Source: Glaciimonas soli (lineage in GTDB: Bacteria > Pseudomonadota > Gammaproteobacteria > Burkholderiales > Burkholderiaceae_D). Taken from it: DNA of 64,000 bases. The DNA lies in contig NZ_WINI01000001.1 in the NCBI RefSeq assembly GCF_009497155.1, positions 124,001-188,000 on the forward strand. Reading direction: 5' to 3'. A program made the translations under genes and the position numbers. Positions 38,265 to 47,068 of the stretch are shown here, in pieces; within the stretch, counting starts at the first letter, position 1; each line of letters begins with the position of its first letter. The notes under the pieces are model-generated. The model searched no databases. It was given only the letters and a program-made list of their open reading frames with translations, and was not told the origin of the DNA.

Positions 38265-39587
38265 TTGGATCAAGCAATTTCGGTGCCTCAAGAACGGCGG
38301 ACAGATTGGCGTAACTGGTCCGGATCCGTGCAGTTTTCACCCGCGCAGTATTTCTCACCCGGCTCCATGGACGAATTGAAGACAGTAGTGCGCACTACTG
38401 TCGCCTCCGGGCAATCCTTGCGCGTGGTGGGCAGCGGCCATTCATTTGTGCCGTTGGTAGAAACCGGTGGCTCGCTGCTCTCGCTGCGTAACATGAGCGG
38501 CGTTACCGCAATAGACGCGGGTGTTGCCGAAGTCTGGGCCGGTACCGATCTCAAAACGCTCGGTGAGCAGTTAAGCGCAAGCGGTTGCGCCATGCTGAAT
38601 TTGGGTGACATCAACAAGCAGTCGTTGGCGGGCGCGGTGGGAACCGGTACCCACGGTACCGGGATAGGATTGGGATCAATTTCGACGCAGGTGCGGGCCA
38701 TGACGCTGATAATGCCGAATGGTGAAGCGGTCGACTGTTCGCCGACACAAGAGGCCGATCTTTTTTCCGCGGCGCGCGTAGCGATGGGCAGTCTGGGCGT
38801 CATGGCGAAGATCAAGATCGACGTCGTTCCTGCTTACCGGCTTGAATTGATCAAGCAAACCATGGATCTGGATGTCTGTCTTGACATGGCACCGGCACTG
38901 GCGCAAAAAAATCGTCATTTCGAGTTCTACTGGTTTCCCCACACCCGCAAGACTGTGGCCAAGCTGATGAATCAGACCGATGCGCCGGTTTCCAATCAGG
39001 GTTTGACGAGTGCGATGGAAATGGCGCTGGAAAACGGTGTCTTTGGGTTGCTGTCACGTCTGGTAAGAGCCAAGCCTGCGCGTGCGCCAGGGATTGCGAG
39101 GCTGATCGGCAAACTGGTTGGCGACAAAGCGCCTGTGATGGTAGCCGATTGCCATCGTGCCTTTTCGACCGAGCGCCTGGTGCGCTTCAATGAGATGGAG
39201 TACGAACTCCCGGCCGAACGGGGCCCGGAAGCGCTGCGCGAACTGGCTGCATATATCGAAAAAAATAAAGTGCTGGTACATTTTCCTGTCGAGTACCGTT
39301 ATGTGAAAGGCGATGACATCTGGCTCTCGCCATTCTATGGTCGTGATTCCGCGTCGATTTCGGTGCACCAGTATGTCGGCATGGAACATGATGCTTATTT
39401 TCGTGCTGCCGAAGCGATTTTCCTTAATCATGGCGGCCGCCCGCACTGGGGGAAAATGCATAATCTTAGTGCCAGCCAGCTCGGCAAACTTTATCCGCGC
39501 TGGAACGACTTTATCGCTTTACGCAATCAGATCGATCCTTCAGGCGTTTTCCTCAACCCGTTGCTGAAACGTTTTTTTGAGGGCTAA
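38265..39587 (+). CDS. FAD-dependent aldonolactone-oxidase-like protein
   Basis: A flavoprotein of the D-arabinono-1,4-lactone oxidase / alditol oxidase type, expected to oxidise a sugar lactone or polyol with oxygen or a membrane acceptor. The FAD-binding PCMH domain holds RVVGSGHSFVPL (His59, possible covalent flavin site) and AVGTGTHGTGIGLGSIS; the C-terminus has the family motif RPHWGKMH. I chose TTG 38265 because GAGGAG sits six bases upstream. ATG 38187 and TTG 38106 would extend it by text without homology. It opens the eight-gene block and is followed after seven bases by an MFS gene. Confidence 0.85.
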   Translation: MDQAISVPQERRTDWRNWSGSVQFSPAQYFSPGSMDELKTVVRTTVASGQSLRVVGSGHSFVPLVETGGSLLSLRNMSGVTAIDAGVAEVWAGTDLKTLGEQLSASGCAMLNLGDINKQSLAGAVGTGTHGTGIGLGSISTQVRAMTLIMPNGEAVDCSPTQEADLFSAARVAMGSLGVMAKIKIDVVPAYRLELIKQTMDLDVCLDMAPALAQKNRHFEFYWFPHTRKTVAKLMNQTDAPVSNQGLTSAMEMALENGVFGLLSRLVRAKPARAPGIARLIGKLVGDKAPVMVADCHRAFSTERLVRFNEMEYELPAERGPEALRELAAYIEKNKVLVHFPVEYRYVKGDDIWLSPFYGRDSASISVHQYVGMEHDAYFRAAEAIFLNHGGRPHWGKMHNLSASQLGKLYPRWNDFIALRNQIDPSGVFLNPLLKRFFEG

Positions 39588-39594
39588 GAACAAT

Positions 39595-40806
39595 ATGAAT
39601 AACGTGCATATTTCACCGTGGCAGCGTTGGGGAGTTCTGGCCATTTTTTGCGCAGCACTGATGATGGTGCAGGTGTTCTGGTATGACTTTGCACCGATAT
39701 TGACCTTTGTTTCGGAGCATTACGGCGTCAGCGAATTGTTTGCCAGTCTGCTTATTTTGGTGTTTCCAGTGATGAGCATTCTGGTTTCGGCACCAGCCGG
39801 ACGTTTGATCGATAACCGCGGTTACCGCCTCTCGCTACTTATTGGCACCGGTTTGATGGCTGCCTGCAGCATGTTGCGGGTGATAGATAATTTCTGGGTG
39901 TTGGTGCTGGCACAAACCGGCGTTGCAATCGCCACTCCCTTCATCGTCACGCCGATTACGGTGCTGGCGTCAGACTGGTTCGACGCCCGTGACGAAGCCA
40001 AGATAACCGGCATTTGCGCGATCGCCATCTTTGCAGGTCTGGCGCTGGCGATGACAGTATCGCCGGTGTTGTTCGCGGCTTTCCATCTTGCCGGTTCCAT
40101 GGCAATTCATGCCGCTGCCGCTTTTCTGTTGTTCTTGCTGACGTATTTATTTGTCCATCACCAGCAGCGGCAGTCCGCAACGCCAGCCGCCCAAATCAAA
40201 AAACCAGCACCGCTTAAGGTCAGAGGCAATATCGCATTGCTGGTGATTCTGATTGCCAGTTTCCTGATACAAGGCTGCTTCAATGCCGCGACTACCTGGC
40301 TGGAGGCGGTCTGGAGCGCACGTGGCTTCGGTATCGACGATGCCGGTTTTGCCATGGCTGCGGTGGTGGGAGGAGGGATAGTCGGCGCGATGATCATTCC
40401 GGCCCTGGCTACAAAATCCGGCAGCGTGCTTGGCATGATCACCGCTTGCCTGTTGCCTTCGGCATTACTGATATATCCGCTATTCGCCGCTGGCAGCGTC
40501 ACATGGGGTATCGCTTGCGGTGCGCTGCTCGGATTTTTCTGGCTACCGCTGTTGCCGCTGTCGCTGACCGTGATTGACGAAGCGGTACCAAAGACGCATG
40601 CCGGGATTGCTGCGGGCCTGTTCTGGACGGTGGGGAATGCAGGCGTGCTGGCGATGACCGTTTTGTTCGAACGTATCAAAAACATGCTGGGCTGGCCGCA
40701 AGCGGTGATCATGCTGATCTTGTGCATGCTCGCAGTACTGTGCGTGTTGCTGCGCTTTGCTCCAGCGATGCGGCGTCACCTGCTCGTCCATGTGGGAGAG
40801 GCATGA
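39595..40806 (+). CDS. Major facilitator superfamily transporter
   Basis: A 403-residue inner-membrane transporter with 12 predicted helices. The family features are the loop APAGRLIDNRGYRLSLLIGTG between helices 2 and 3 (the A-like motif) and a central cytoplasmic loop rich in Gln/Lys near residue 195. It starts seven bases after the oxidase stop and overlaps the next gene by four bases, so it is embedded in the operon. It may import the substrate or export a product of the oxidase pathway; substrate unknown. Confidence 0.88.
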   Translation: MNNVHISPWQRWGVLAIFCAALMMVQVFWYDFAPILTFVSEHYGVSELFASLLILVFPVMSILVSAPAGRLIDNRGYRLSLLIGTGLMAACSMLRVIDNFWVLVLAQTGVAIATPFIVTPITVLASDWFDARDEAKITGICAIAIFAGLALAMTVSPVLFAAFHLAGSMAIHAAAAFLLFLLTYLFVHHQQRQSATPAAQIKKPAPLKVRGNIALLVILIASFLIQGCFNAATTWLEAVWSARGFGIDDAGFAMAAVVGGGIVGAMIIPALATKSGSVLGMITACLLPSALLIYPLFAAGSVTWGIACGALLGFFWLPLLPLSLTVIDEAVPKTHAGIAAGLFWTVGNAGVLAMTVLFERIKNMLGWPQAVIMLILCMLAVLCVLLRFAPAMRRHLLVHVGEA

Positions 40807-42086
40807 TGCCGATACGTGTTGACCGCGGCGCACCGCATGATCACTATTTTTCGACGCTCAACGCGGAGTTGCGCAAGCATGGTCCGGCGCACCCTTGTCT
40901 AGTTGTTGATCTTGACCAGCTGGATCACAATCTCGCCATCGTCAGAAAAACGGTTGGTTCAGACGCATCGTTGCGCGTCGTCGCGAAATCACTGCCTTCA
41001 CTTGATTTGCTCGACTATATTCTTAAAGCATCCGGTACCAACCGATTGATGGCGTTTCATCAGCCTTTCCTCAATGAAGAAGCGCAACGGTTTGCCGACG
41101 CTGACATTCTGCTTGGGAAACCGATGCCAGTTCGCGCTGTTGCCGCATTCTATGAACAGTTGCGCGGTGCATTTGACCCCGCACGACAATTGCAGTGGCT
41201 GGTCGATACGCCTGAGCGCCTGGTGCAATATCTGGCGCTTGCTCAGGGGCGCGGGCTTCGTCTGCGTATCAACATCGAACTTGATGTCGGCCTGCATCGT
41301 GGCGGAGTGACGGACAAGCAAGTGCTTTACAACATGCTAAAGCTCATCAAGAGCAATGCCGGACATCTGACATTCGGCGGCTTCATGGGATACGAACCGC
41401 ATATCGCCAAACTGCCACGCGTCTTTGGCACACAAGCGCAATTGCATGCGCAAGTCATGGCTCGGTATCAGGATTTCGTGCAGGTTGCCGAGGCGGTTTT
41501 TCCCGAACTGAGAACGCAGGATTTGATACTGAATGCCGGTGGCAGCATGTCATATCGTCTGTATCAAGGACAGACAATCATCAACGATATATCTGTGGGT
41601 TCCGCGCTGGTTAAACCGACAGATTTCGATTTGCCGCAGTTGACTGAACATCGACCAGCGATGTTTATTGCCACGCCTGTGTTGAAGATGTTGGAAGGAA
41701 CCAAAGTTCCGGGAGCTGATTGGATCGGTCGACTTGGCGTATGGTGGAATCCAAATCGACGCCGCACATACTTTCTTTATGGCGGACATTGGCTGGCGCG
41801 TTACGAATCCCCGCGCGGACTGATCGAACATCCGATGATGGGTTATAGCACCAATCAACAGTTCGTCAATGGTTCTGCGGCGACAGGTTTGTCGCCGGAT
41901 GACTATATCTTTTTGCGACCAACCCAAAGTGAGGCTGTCATGTTGCAATTCGGAGCGCTTGTGATTGTGCGTCAAGGCCGAATTATCGACTACTGGCCTG
42001 TCCTCGGGTCCTCTGATCAAGGGCCACGTCAGGAAAACAGTGCTCCGGTGCAAACTTCGAAATGTGCAGGTGTTCACCATGCTTAA
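40803..42086 (+). CDS. PLP-dependent enzyme, alanine-racemase N-terminal fold (DSD1/D-threonine-aldolase-like)
   Basis: A 427-residue fold-type III PLP enzyme. The N-terminal barrel contains LVVDLDQLDHNLAIVRK and the presumed PLP lysine in RVVAKSLPS (Lys62), followed by INIELDVGLHRGG. The C-terminal part has the late metal/PLP-domain text FLRPTQSEAVMLQFGALVIV. D-threonine aldolase and D-serine dehydratase-like enzymes share this architecture. The start ATG 40803 overlaps the MFS stop by four bases and follows GGAGAGG. Its substrate is probably a D-amino acid or hydroxy amino acid, unproven. Confidence 0.8.
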   Translation: MMPIRVDRGAPHDHYFSTLNAELRKHGPAHPCLVVDLDQLDHNLAIVRKTVGSDASLRVVAKSLPSLDLLDYILKASGTNRLMAFHQPFLNEEAQRFADADILLGKPMPVRAVAAFYEQLRGAFDPARQLQWLVDTPERLVQYLALAQGRGLRLRINIELDVGLHRGGVTDKQVLYNMLKLIKSNAGHLTFGGFMGYEPHIAKLPRVFGTQAQLHAQVMARYQDFVQVAEAVFPELRTQDLILNAGGSMSYRLYQGQTIINDISVGSALVKPTDFDLPQLTEHRPAMFIATPVLKMLEGTKVPGADWIGRLGVWWNPNRRRTYFLYGGHWLARYESPRGLIEHPMMGYSTNQQFVNGSAATGLSPDDYIFLRPTQSEAVMLQFGALVIVRQGRIIDYWPVLGSSDQGPRQENSAPVQTSKCAGVHHA

Positions 42087-43485
42087 TGCCATGCTTAAAA
42101 TCCAAGCTGTTTTTGATGCGATGCATGTCGCCAGTCGCCAAACCCCAATGCCAGACTGGCCTACGCGAGCAGATCGCTTGCGCCGGCTGCGTGCATTGGT
42201 GATGAATAATCGGACTGACATCGCTGCAGCGATTTCGGCCGATTTCGGTAACCGGCCACAGCAGGAGACCGAACTGGCAGAGGTATTTCCCTCGGTCGAA
42301 GGCATAGCGCATGCGCTGCGCCATGGCAAGCGCTGGATGCGCGTGCGGCGGCGCTCCACAGGTCTCTGGTTCAAACCGGCGGCTTCAAAACTGATGCCGC
42401 AACCGTTGGGCGTTGTCGGCATCGTGGTGCCGTGGAATTATCCGTTGATGTTGGCAATAGGTCCTTTGACGGCAGCGTTGGCAGCGGGCAATCGCGTGAT
42501 GCTCAAGCAGTCGGAATACACGCCGCGTTTTGCCGATCTGTTCGCACGGTTGATTGCCGCCAATTTCGCAGCGGACGAGATCGCCGTCGTTAATGGTGAT
42601 GCTGAGGTAGCGCGTGCATTTTCCAATCTACCGTTCGATCACTTGCTGTTCACCGGGTCGACCGCAGTCGGTCGTCACGTGATGCGTGCGGCGAGTGAGC
42701 ATCTCACGCCGGTCACGCTGGAGCTTGGCGGCAAGTCGCCAGCCATTATCGGGCCTGACTGTGATTTCGATAAGGCAGTGGAGCGTATTCTGGTCGGTAA
42801 GCTACTCAATGCCGGGCAGACCTGCATTGCGCCGGATTATGTGTTGGTGCCGGAAGACCAGCTACAGCGCTTTATCGATACCGCAATACGCGTGTTTGGC
42901 ACACTGTATCCAAATCTTGCAAGCAACGCCGACTACACCAGCATCGTTAGCTCACAACATTTCGCGCGGCTGCAATCGTTGATCGATGAAGCCGGGCAGC
43001 GCGGCGCGCAAGTGATCGCGTTGTCGGATGCCGCGCCGGATGTCGCGTCGCGTAGCTTGCCGCCGGTATTGCTGACGCGTGTGAATGACGATATGCGCGT
43101 GATGCAGGAAGAAATTTTCGGACCTATTTTGCCGGTGATGCCTTATGGCTCTCTGGAGCAGGCCATCGCGTATATCAACTCGCATCCGCGCCCACTAGCG
43201 CTGTATTTGTTCGAAAAGAACCATGCAAACATCAATAGGATGATGACCAATACTGTGGCCGGCGGTGTCTCTATCAACGACACCTTGCTGCATATCGCTC
43301 AGGATGATCTGCCGTTCGGTGGTGTTGGTGCCAGCGGTATGGGTGCATATCACGGTGAGTACGGATTCCAGACATTGTCGAAGATGAAGCCGATTTTTCA
43401 TCAGTCTGCGATCAATGGATTGTCGCTGTTCAAGCCGCCATATGGGAGGACATTCAAGATGATGATGAGATTGCTGGTGCGCTGA
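42079..43485 (+). CDS. Aldehyde dehydrogenase, coniferyl-aldehyde-dehydrogenase-like
   Basis: An NAD(P)+-dependent aldehyde dehydrogenase of 468 residues, in the short ALDH3-like branch that includes coniferyl aldehyde dehydrogenase. The catalytic residues are present: Asn120 in VPWNYP, Glu215 in LELGGKS and Cys249 in GQTCIAPDYV. ATG 42079 overlaps the PLP-enzyme gene by eight bases; the open frame reaches back to 41965 inside that gene and is not used. It would oxidise an aldehyde made by the upstream enzymes; the natural aldehyde is unknown. Confidence 0.92.
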   Translation: MLNAMLKIQAVFDAMHVASRQTPMPDWPTRADRLRRLRALVMNNRTDIAAAISADFGNRPQQETELAEVFPSVEGIAHALRHGKRWMRVRRRSTGLWFKPAASKLMPQPLGVVGIVVPWNYPLMLAIGPLTAALAAGNRVMLKQSEYTPRFADLFARLIAANFAADEIAVVNGDAEVARAFSNLPFDHLLFTGSTAVGRHVMRAASEHLTPVTLELGGKSPAIIGPDCDFDKAVERILVGKLLNAGQTCIAPDYVLVPEDQLQRFIDTAIRVFGTLYPNLASNADYTSIVSSQHFARLQSLIDEAGQRGAQVIALSDAAPDVASRSLPPVLLTRVNDDMRVMQEEIFGPILPVMPYGSLEQAIAYINSHPRPLALYLFEKNHANINRMMTNTVAGGVSINDTLLHIAQDDLPFGGVGASGMGAYHGEYGFQTLSKMKPIFHQSAINGLSLFKPPYGRTFKMMMRLLVR

Positions 43486-43595
43486 TAGCGGGCTGGCGTT
43501 TATTGAAATTCGTTGTACCTAATAAATATAAAGACGTAACAAGAAATCGGCATATTTTGACCATTCTGTAATTTGACCTTGCGAGGAGACAATAA

Positions 43596-44972
43596 ATGCA
43601 TCCGATTAAACCTAAAGCATCTGTATTGATGCTATCCGCAGTCTGTGCCTGCTGCCTGCTGACCACACCGTTGTGGGCACAACAAGCCGCAAAACTGGGA
43701 AGTGAATTGACCCCGGTAGGTGCCGAAAAAGCTGGCAACAAAGATGGCACGATTCCAGCCTGGAGTGGTGGTGATGTTACTGCCCCAGCCGGTTACAAGG
43801 CCGGGCAGCCGCGTCCGGATCCATATGCGGCGGACAAGGTCGTGACCACAATCAACGCTGCTAATGTCGATAAATACGCCAGTAAACTGTCGCCGGGCCA
43901 AGTGCAGTTGATCAAGAGTATCAAGGGTTATCGGATGGATGTGTATCCGACTCATCGCTCTTGCGGCTATCCGGATTTCGTGTACCAGCGCACCAAAGAA
44001 AATGTTGGTTTTGCCAAGCTCGCTGCCAATGGCTATGAGCTGGCCGAGGCCAAGACTGCGGGTTATCCGTTCCCGATGCCGACCAGTGGGGTTGAGGCGA
44101 TGTGGAATTTCAAAATGCGCTATCAGGGCGAAGGTTTGACCTGGGCGTATGCGACAGTGGTTCCGCCTAAAGGTGGAAGCGGCATCGGCGAACCGCTGAT
44201 TCAGGAAGACTACATCCTGTTTCCCTTGTCGACTGCGCAGAACAACACGATCACCGGTGCCAAAGGTGTTGAATCCCTGTATCTGAGTCCCTACATCGCG
44301 CCTGCCCAATTTGCCGGTGATGTGACTTTGTCGCACAGTTACATCGGTAAGCCGAATGATATCTGGCTGTACTTCGCCAGTCAGCGTCGGGTGCGGCGCG
44401 CGCCAACTTATTCCTACGATGCACCTATTTTGAATGATGAAAATCTGGAAACCATCGATCAATACACCATGTACAACGGCCCGTTGGATCGTTACGACTA
44501 CAAGCTGGTAGGGAAGAAGGAGATGATCGTTCCCTACAACTGGAACAAGCTTAACTCGGTGACCGCAAAGATTAGCGATGTGGTGCAGCCGACTTTTCTG
44601 AATCGCGATTTGACGCGCTATGAAATTCATCGGGTGTGGGAAGTGGAGGCAACAGTCAAGCAGGGCGCACGTCACACTTTCCCGAAGCGGGTTTTTTATC
44701 TGGACGAGGATTCCTGGCAAGTGCTGGTGCAAGATCTGTATGACGGTCAGGGCAAAGTGCAGCGCGTGATGGAAAGCGGCGTGGTGATGGCGACCGAATT
44801 GCCGGCTTGCGTGCAGGAAGCCTATGCCAGTCATGATCTGTCACTTGGGCGCTACATTGCGGAGCGGATTCCGGCTGGACAAAAACAATCAGACTGGCTG
44901 GCTGGGCGCGATGGACGAGTCAAAGAGTCGATGTTCGAGCCTGACGGCTTGCGCCGTTTTGCTACGCGTTGA
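43596..44972 (+). CDS. DUF1329 exported protein
   Basis: A 458-residue secreted protein with a type I signal peptide (cleavage near LWA-QQ, about residue 28). The mature protein matches DUF1329, described as outer-membrane-lipoprotein-sorting-like because of a resemblance to the LolA/LolB lipid-carrier fold. Typical text includes NKDGTIPAWSGG near the N-terminus and YRMDVYPTHRSCGYPDF. In other proteobacteria DUF1329 occurs with DUF1302 and MMPL genes, as here. A periplasmic carrier of a lipid-like molecule is the likely role, by inference. The ribosome-binding site is GAGGAG. Confidence 0.88.
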   Translation: MHPIKPKASVLMLSAVCACCLLTTPLWAQQAAKLGSELTPVGAEKAGNKDGTIPAWSGGDVTAPAGYKAGQPRPDPYAADKVVTTINAANVDKYASKLSPGQVQLIKSIKGYRMDVYPTHRSCGYPDFVYQRTKENVGFAKLAANGYELAEAKTAGYPFPMPTSGVEAMWNFKMRYQGEGLTWAYATVVPPKGGSGIGEPLIQEDYILFPLSTAQNNTITGAKGVESLYLSPYIAPAQFAGDVTLSHSYIGKPNDIWLYFASQRRVRRAPTYSYDAPILNDENLETIDQYTMYNGPLDRYDYKLVGKKEMIVPYNWNKLNSVTAKISDVVQPTFLNRDLTRYEIHRVWEVEATVKQGARHTFPKRVFYLDEDSWQVLVQDLYDGQGKVQRVMESGVVMATELPACVQEAYASHDLSLGRYIAERIPAGQKQSDWLAGRDGRVKESMFEPDGLRRFATR

Positions 44973-45065
44973 TTGATGTTTGAGGCGGCGACGGCCGGTA
45001 AGTAACGGGTCGTCGCGCATCAACATACTGCGCACAGTTTATTTGCATTCCTGGGGGAGACAACA

Positions 45066-47012
45066 ATGAAAAAAATAGCAAAAAAAATAGCAAAAAAAAG
45101 ACGATCCAGTTTCAAACCGCGCATGATAGTGACACTCGTATTGGGCAGTTCGACGATATTTGGCCATTCAGCGATGGCGGAACAATTCGATCTTGGCAAC
45201 GGTATCAGTGGAAGTTTTGATTCAGCCGTTTCTTTTGGTATGGCAGTGCGTACGTCTAGCCCGAACTGTACCTTCATAGGTCAGGACAATGGTGGTTGTG
45301 CCAGCACCAATCAGGTTGACATTGCGCGCCGCGATCCAACCAACTTTAATCAAACTTATGATCTTGCCAGATTGAATCAGGACAACGGCGATCTCAACTA
45401 TAAAAGCGGGCAATTAACCTCGGCTGCCTTACGCGGTGTACACGATCTGTACATAAAGGGACCGGATGGCTGGAGTGGCCTGTTTCGCGCTGCCTGGTCT
45501 TACGATTTTGCTGTAGATCACACCAGTTATGCGCCTCTGGAACCCGATGCGCGTAGTGCCGCGGTAAGCGACATCCGGATGCTCGATGCCTACGTCAATA
45601 AAGAGTTCGACATAGATGAGCATCCGGTACGGGTGCGGGCTGGTAATCAAGTCATCAGTTGGGGCGAGGATATCTTCATTCCCGGCGGGATTAACTCTAT
45701 CAATGCTATTGATGTGGAGCGTGCGCATAGTCCCGGCGTGCAACTGAAAGAGATTTTTCGCCCGGCGCCTATCTTGTCTCTGAATGCCGAAGTGGCTAAA
45801 GGCTTGAGTGTCGAAGGTTATTATCAGGTTCTTTGGAATGGATATAAATTCGACCCGGTAGGCACCTTTTTCTCGACCAGCGATATTGTCGGACCTGGTT
45901 CCAGCGGCGCTTTCCTGCCGACATCGCTGGTCAATTCCGTTACCGGTCCACTTGGTTTGCCACCGGCACCGCCGGGCACTGTCGGTGATACCGGAACTCG
46001 TATCATCGGCGTTAACCCGGCCACCGGATTGCCGTACAACCAGCGCTTGACAGTCGGCCAACTGGCCGACCCCAGTACCAATCCACTGTACGGCCCATTG
46101 ATCGGAACCGGTAGTGTGATCCCGCGGGGAATGGACCACGATCCCAAAAATAGCGGACAGTTCGGGTTATCGACGCGTTACTCGTTTCCTGACAGCGGCG
46201 ATGAACTGGCGTTTTACTATATTCGCTATAACGACAAGGTGCCGTTTGCCAGCATTCGTGTTGACCGGAACACCACCGCTAATCCGTTCGGCTGGCAGGA
46301 TATCTATCTGGATTACGCGGAAGATCGCAATCTGTTTGGTGTCTCGTACAATACCCGCGCCGGCGATTGGGCGTTTGGCACGGAACTCTCGTTTCGACCA
46401 AAAGAAAGCACGCCAATCGACCCAACCATCGTCATTAATCCGAATGATCCGTACTACTGCAATGCCGATCTGAATCCTGCCAACTATCGTCCTACTGGCT
46501 ACGTCTGTCGCGGTGCTATTGATGAGAAAAAATATCAGTTCCACCTGACCGCGTTGAACATCTTTACCCCGGGTGGCACTTTCGGCGGTTTGCTGCGTGC
46601 CTTGGGTGCGACTGAGGGAACATTTACCGGGGAACTGGCGGCCGCCTTCTATCCCGATCTGAACCTCAATGAAGGCATTCCTTTTTCGGTGACTTCCGAT
46701 TATCGGGTGCCGACCAAATTGTCGACTGGCATGGTGGCGCAGATCGGTGTCAACTATCCAGCGGCATTTGGCGGCCAGGCATCCTACGCGCCAGACCTGG
46801 CATTGTCGTATGGACTCTCGGGCGTTTCTGCCAGCGCTTTGCCTGGCTTCATACAAGGCGCGGGTGCGGTAGTGGTCGGGCTGACGGTGGATTTCAAGAC
46901 CAAGCCAGGGACCAAGATGCGCGTTGATTACACTCACAACTACGGCGGTGGGCAGTCCAACTCGTATCGTGATCGCGACTTTGCCACGTTCAGCTTGACG
47001 ACGTCATTCTGA
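45066..47012 (+). CDS. DUF1302 predicted outer-membrane beta-barrel protein
   Basis: A 648-residue exported protein. The N-terminus has an unusual basic region (KKIAKKIAKKRR), then a hydrophobic core and AMA-EQ cleavage near residue 40. The mature part is rich in alternating beta-strand patterns and ends in LTTSF, the terminal aromatic residue expected of outer-membrane barrels. It matches DUF1302, partner of DUF1329. The first codons contain three A-runs of seven, eight and eight bases within 31 bases. The function may be passage of a hydrophobic molecule across the outer membrane, which is inference. Confidence 0.87.
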   Translation: MKKIAKKIAKKRRSSFKPRMIVTLVLGSSTIFGHSAMAEQFDLGNGISGSFDSAVSFGMAVRTSSPNCTFIGQDNGGCASTNQVDIARRDPTNFNQTYDLARLNQDNGDLNYKSGQLTSAALRGVHDLYIKGPDGWSGLFRAAWSYDFAVDHTSYAPLEPDARSAAVSDIRMLDAYVNKEFDIDEHPVRVRAGNQVISWGEDIFIPGGINSINAIDVERAHSPGVQLKEIFRPAPILSLNAEVAKGLSVEGYYQVLWNGYKFDPVGTFFSTSDIVGPGSSGAFLPTSLVNSVTGPLGLPPAPPGTVGDTGTRIIGVNPATGLPYNQRLTVGQLADPSTNPLYGPLIGTGSVIPRGMDHDPKNSGQFGLSTRYSFPDSGDELAFYYIRYNDKVPFASIRVDRNTTANPFGWQDIYLDYAEDRNLFGVSYNTRAGDWAFGTELSFRPKESTPIDPTIVINPNDPYYCNADLNPANYRPTGYVCRGAIDEKKYQFHLTALNIFTPGGTFGGLLRALGATEGTFTGELAAAFYPDLNLNEGIPFSVTSDYRVPTKLSTGMVAQIGVNYPAAFGGQASYAPDLALSYGLSGVSASALPGFIQGAGAVVVGLTVDFKTKPGTKMRVDYTHNYGGGQSNSYRDRDFATFSLTTSF

Positions 47013-47068
47013 CGCGGATCGAAAGTAGGGCAGAAAGACAGTAGATTAACCAATGATCGGATGCAGGC

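Noticed and set aside
41550-42422. 290-residue minus-strand frame
   Set aside because: It is antisense to the PLP enzyme and ALDH genes, both strongly supported; the composition is Arg/Ser-rich and low in protein-like pattern.
43555-43578. Direct repeat of TTTGACC, 16 bases apart, before the DUF1329 gene
   Set aside because: It could be a regulator site, but two copies of seven bases without a matching known factor are not enough to call.
43632-44834. 400-residue open frame on the minus strand
   Set aside because: It is fully antisense to the DUF1329 gene, has no ribosome-binding site and no family-like text. It is a frame shadow of codon bias.
46167-46937. 256-residue minus-strand frame
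   Set aside because: It is antisense to DUF1302; no start signal or recognisable domain.
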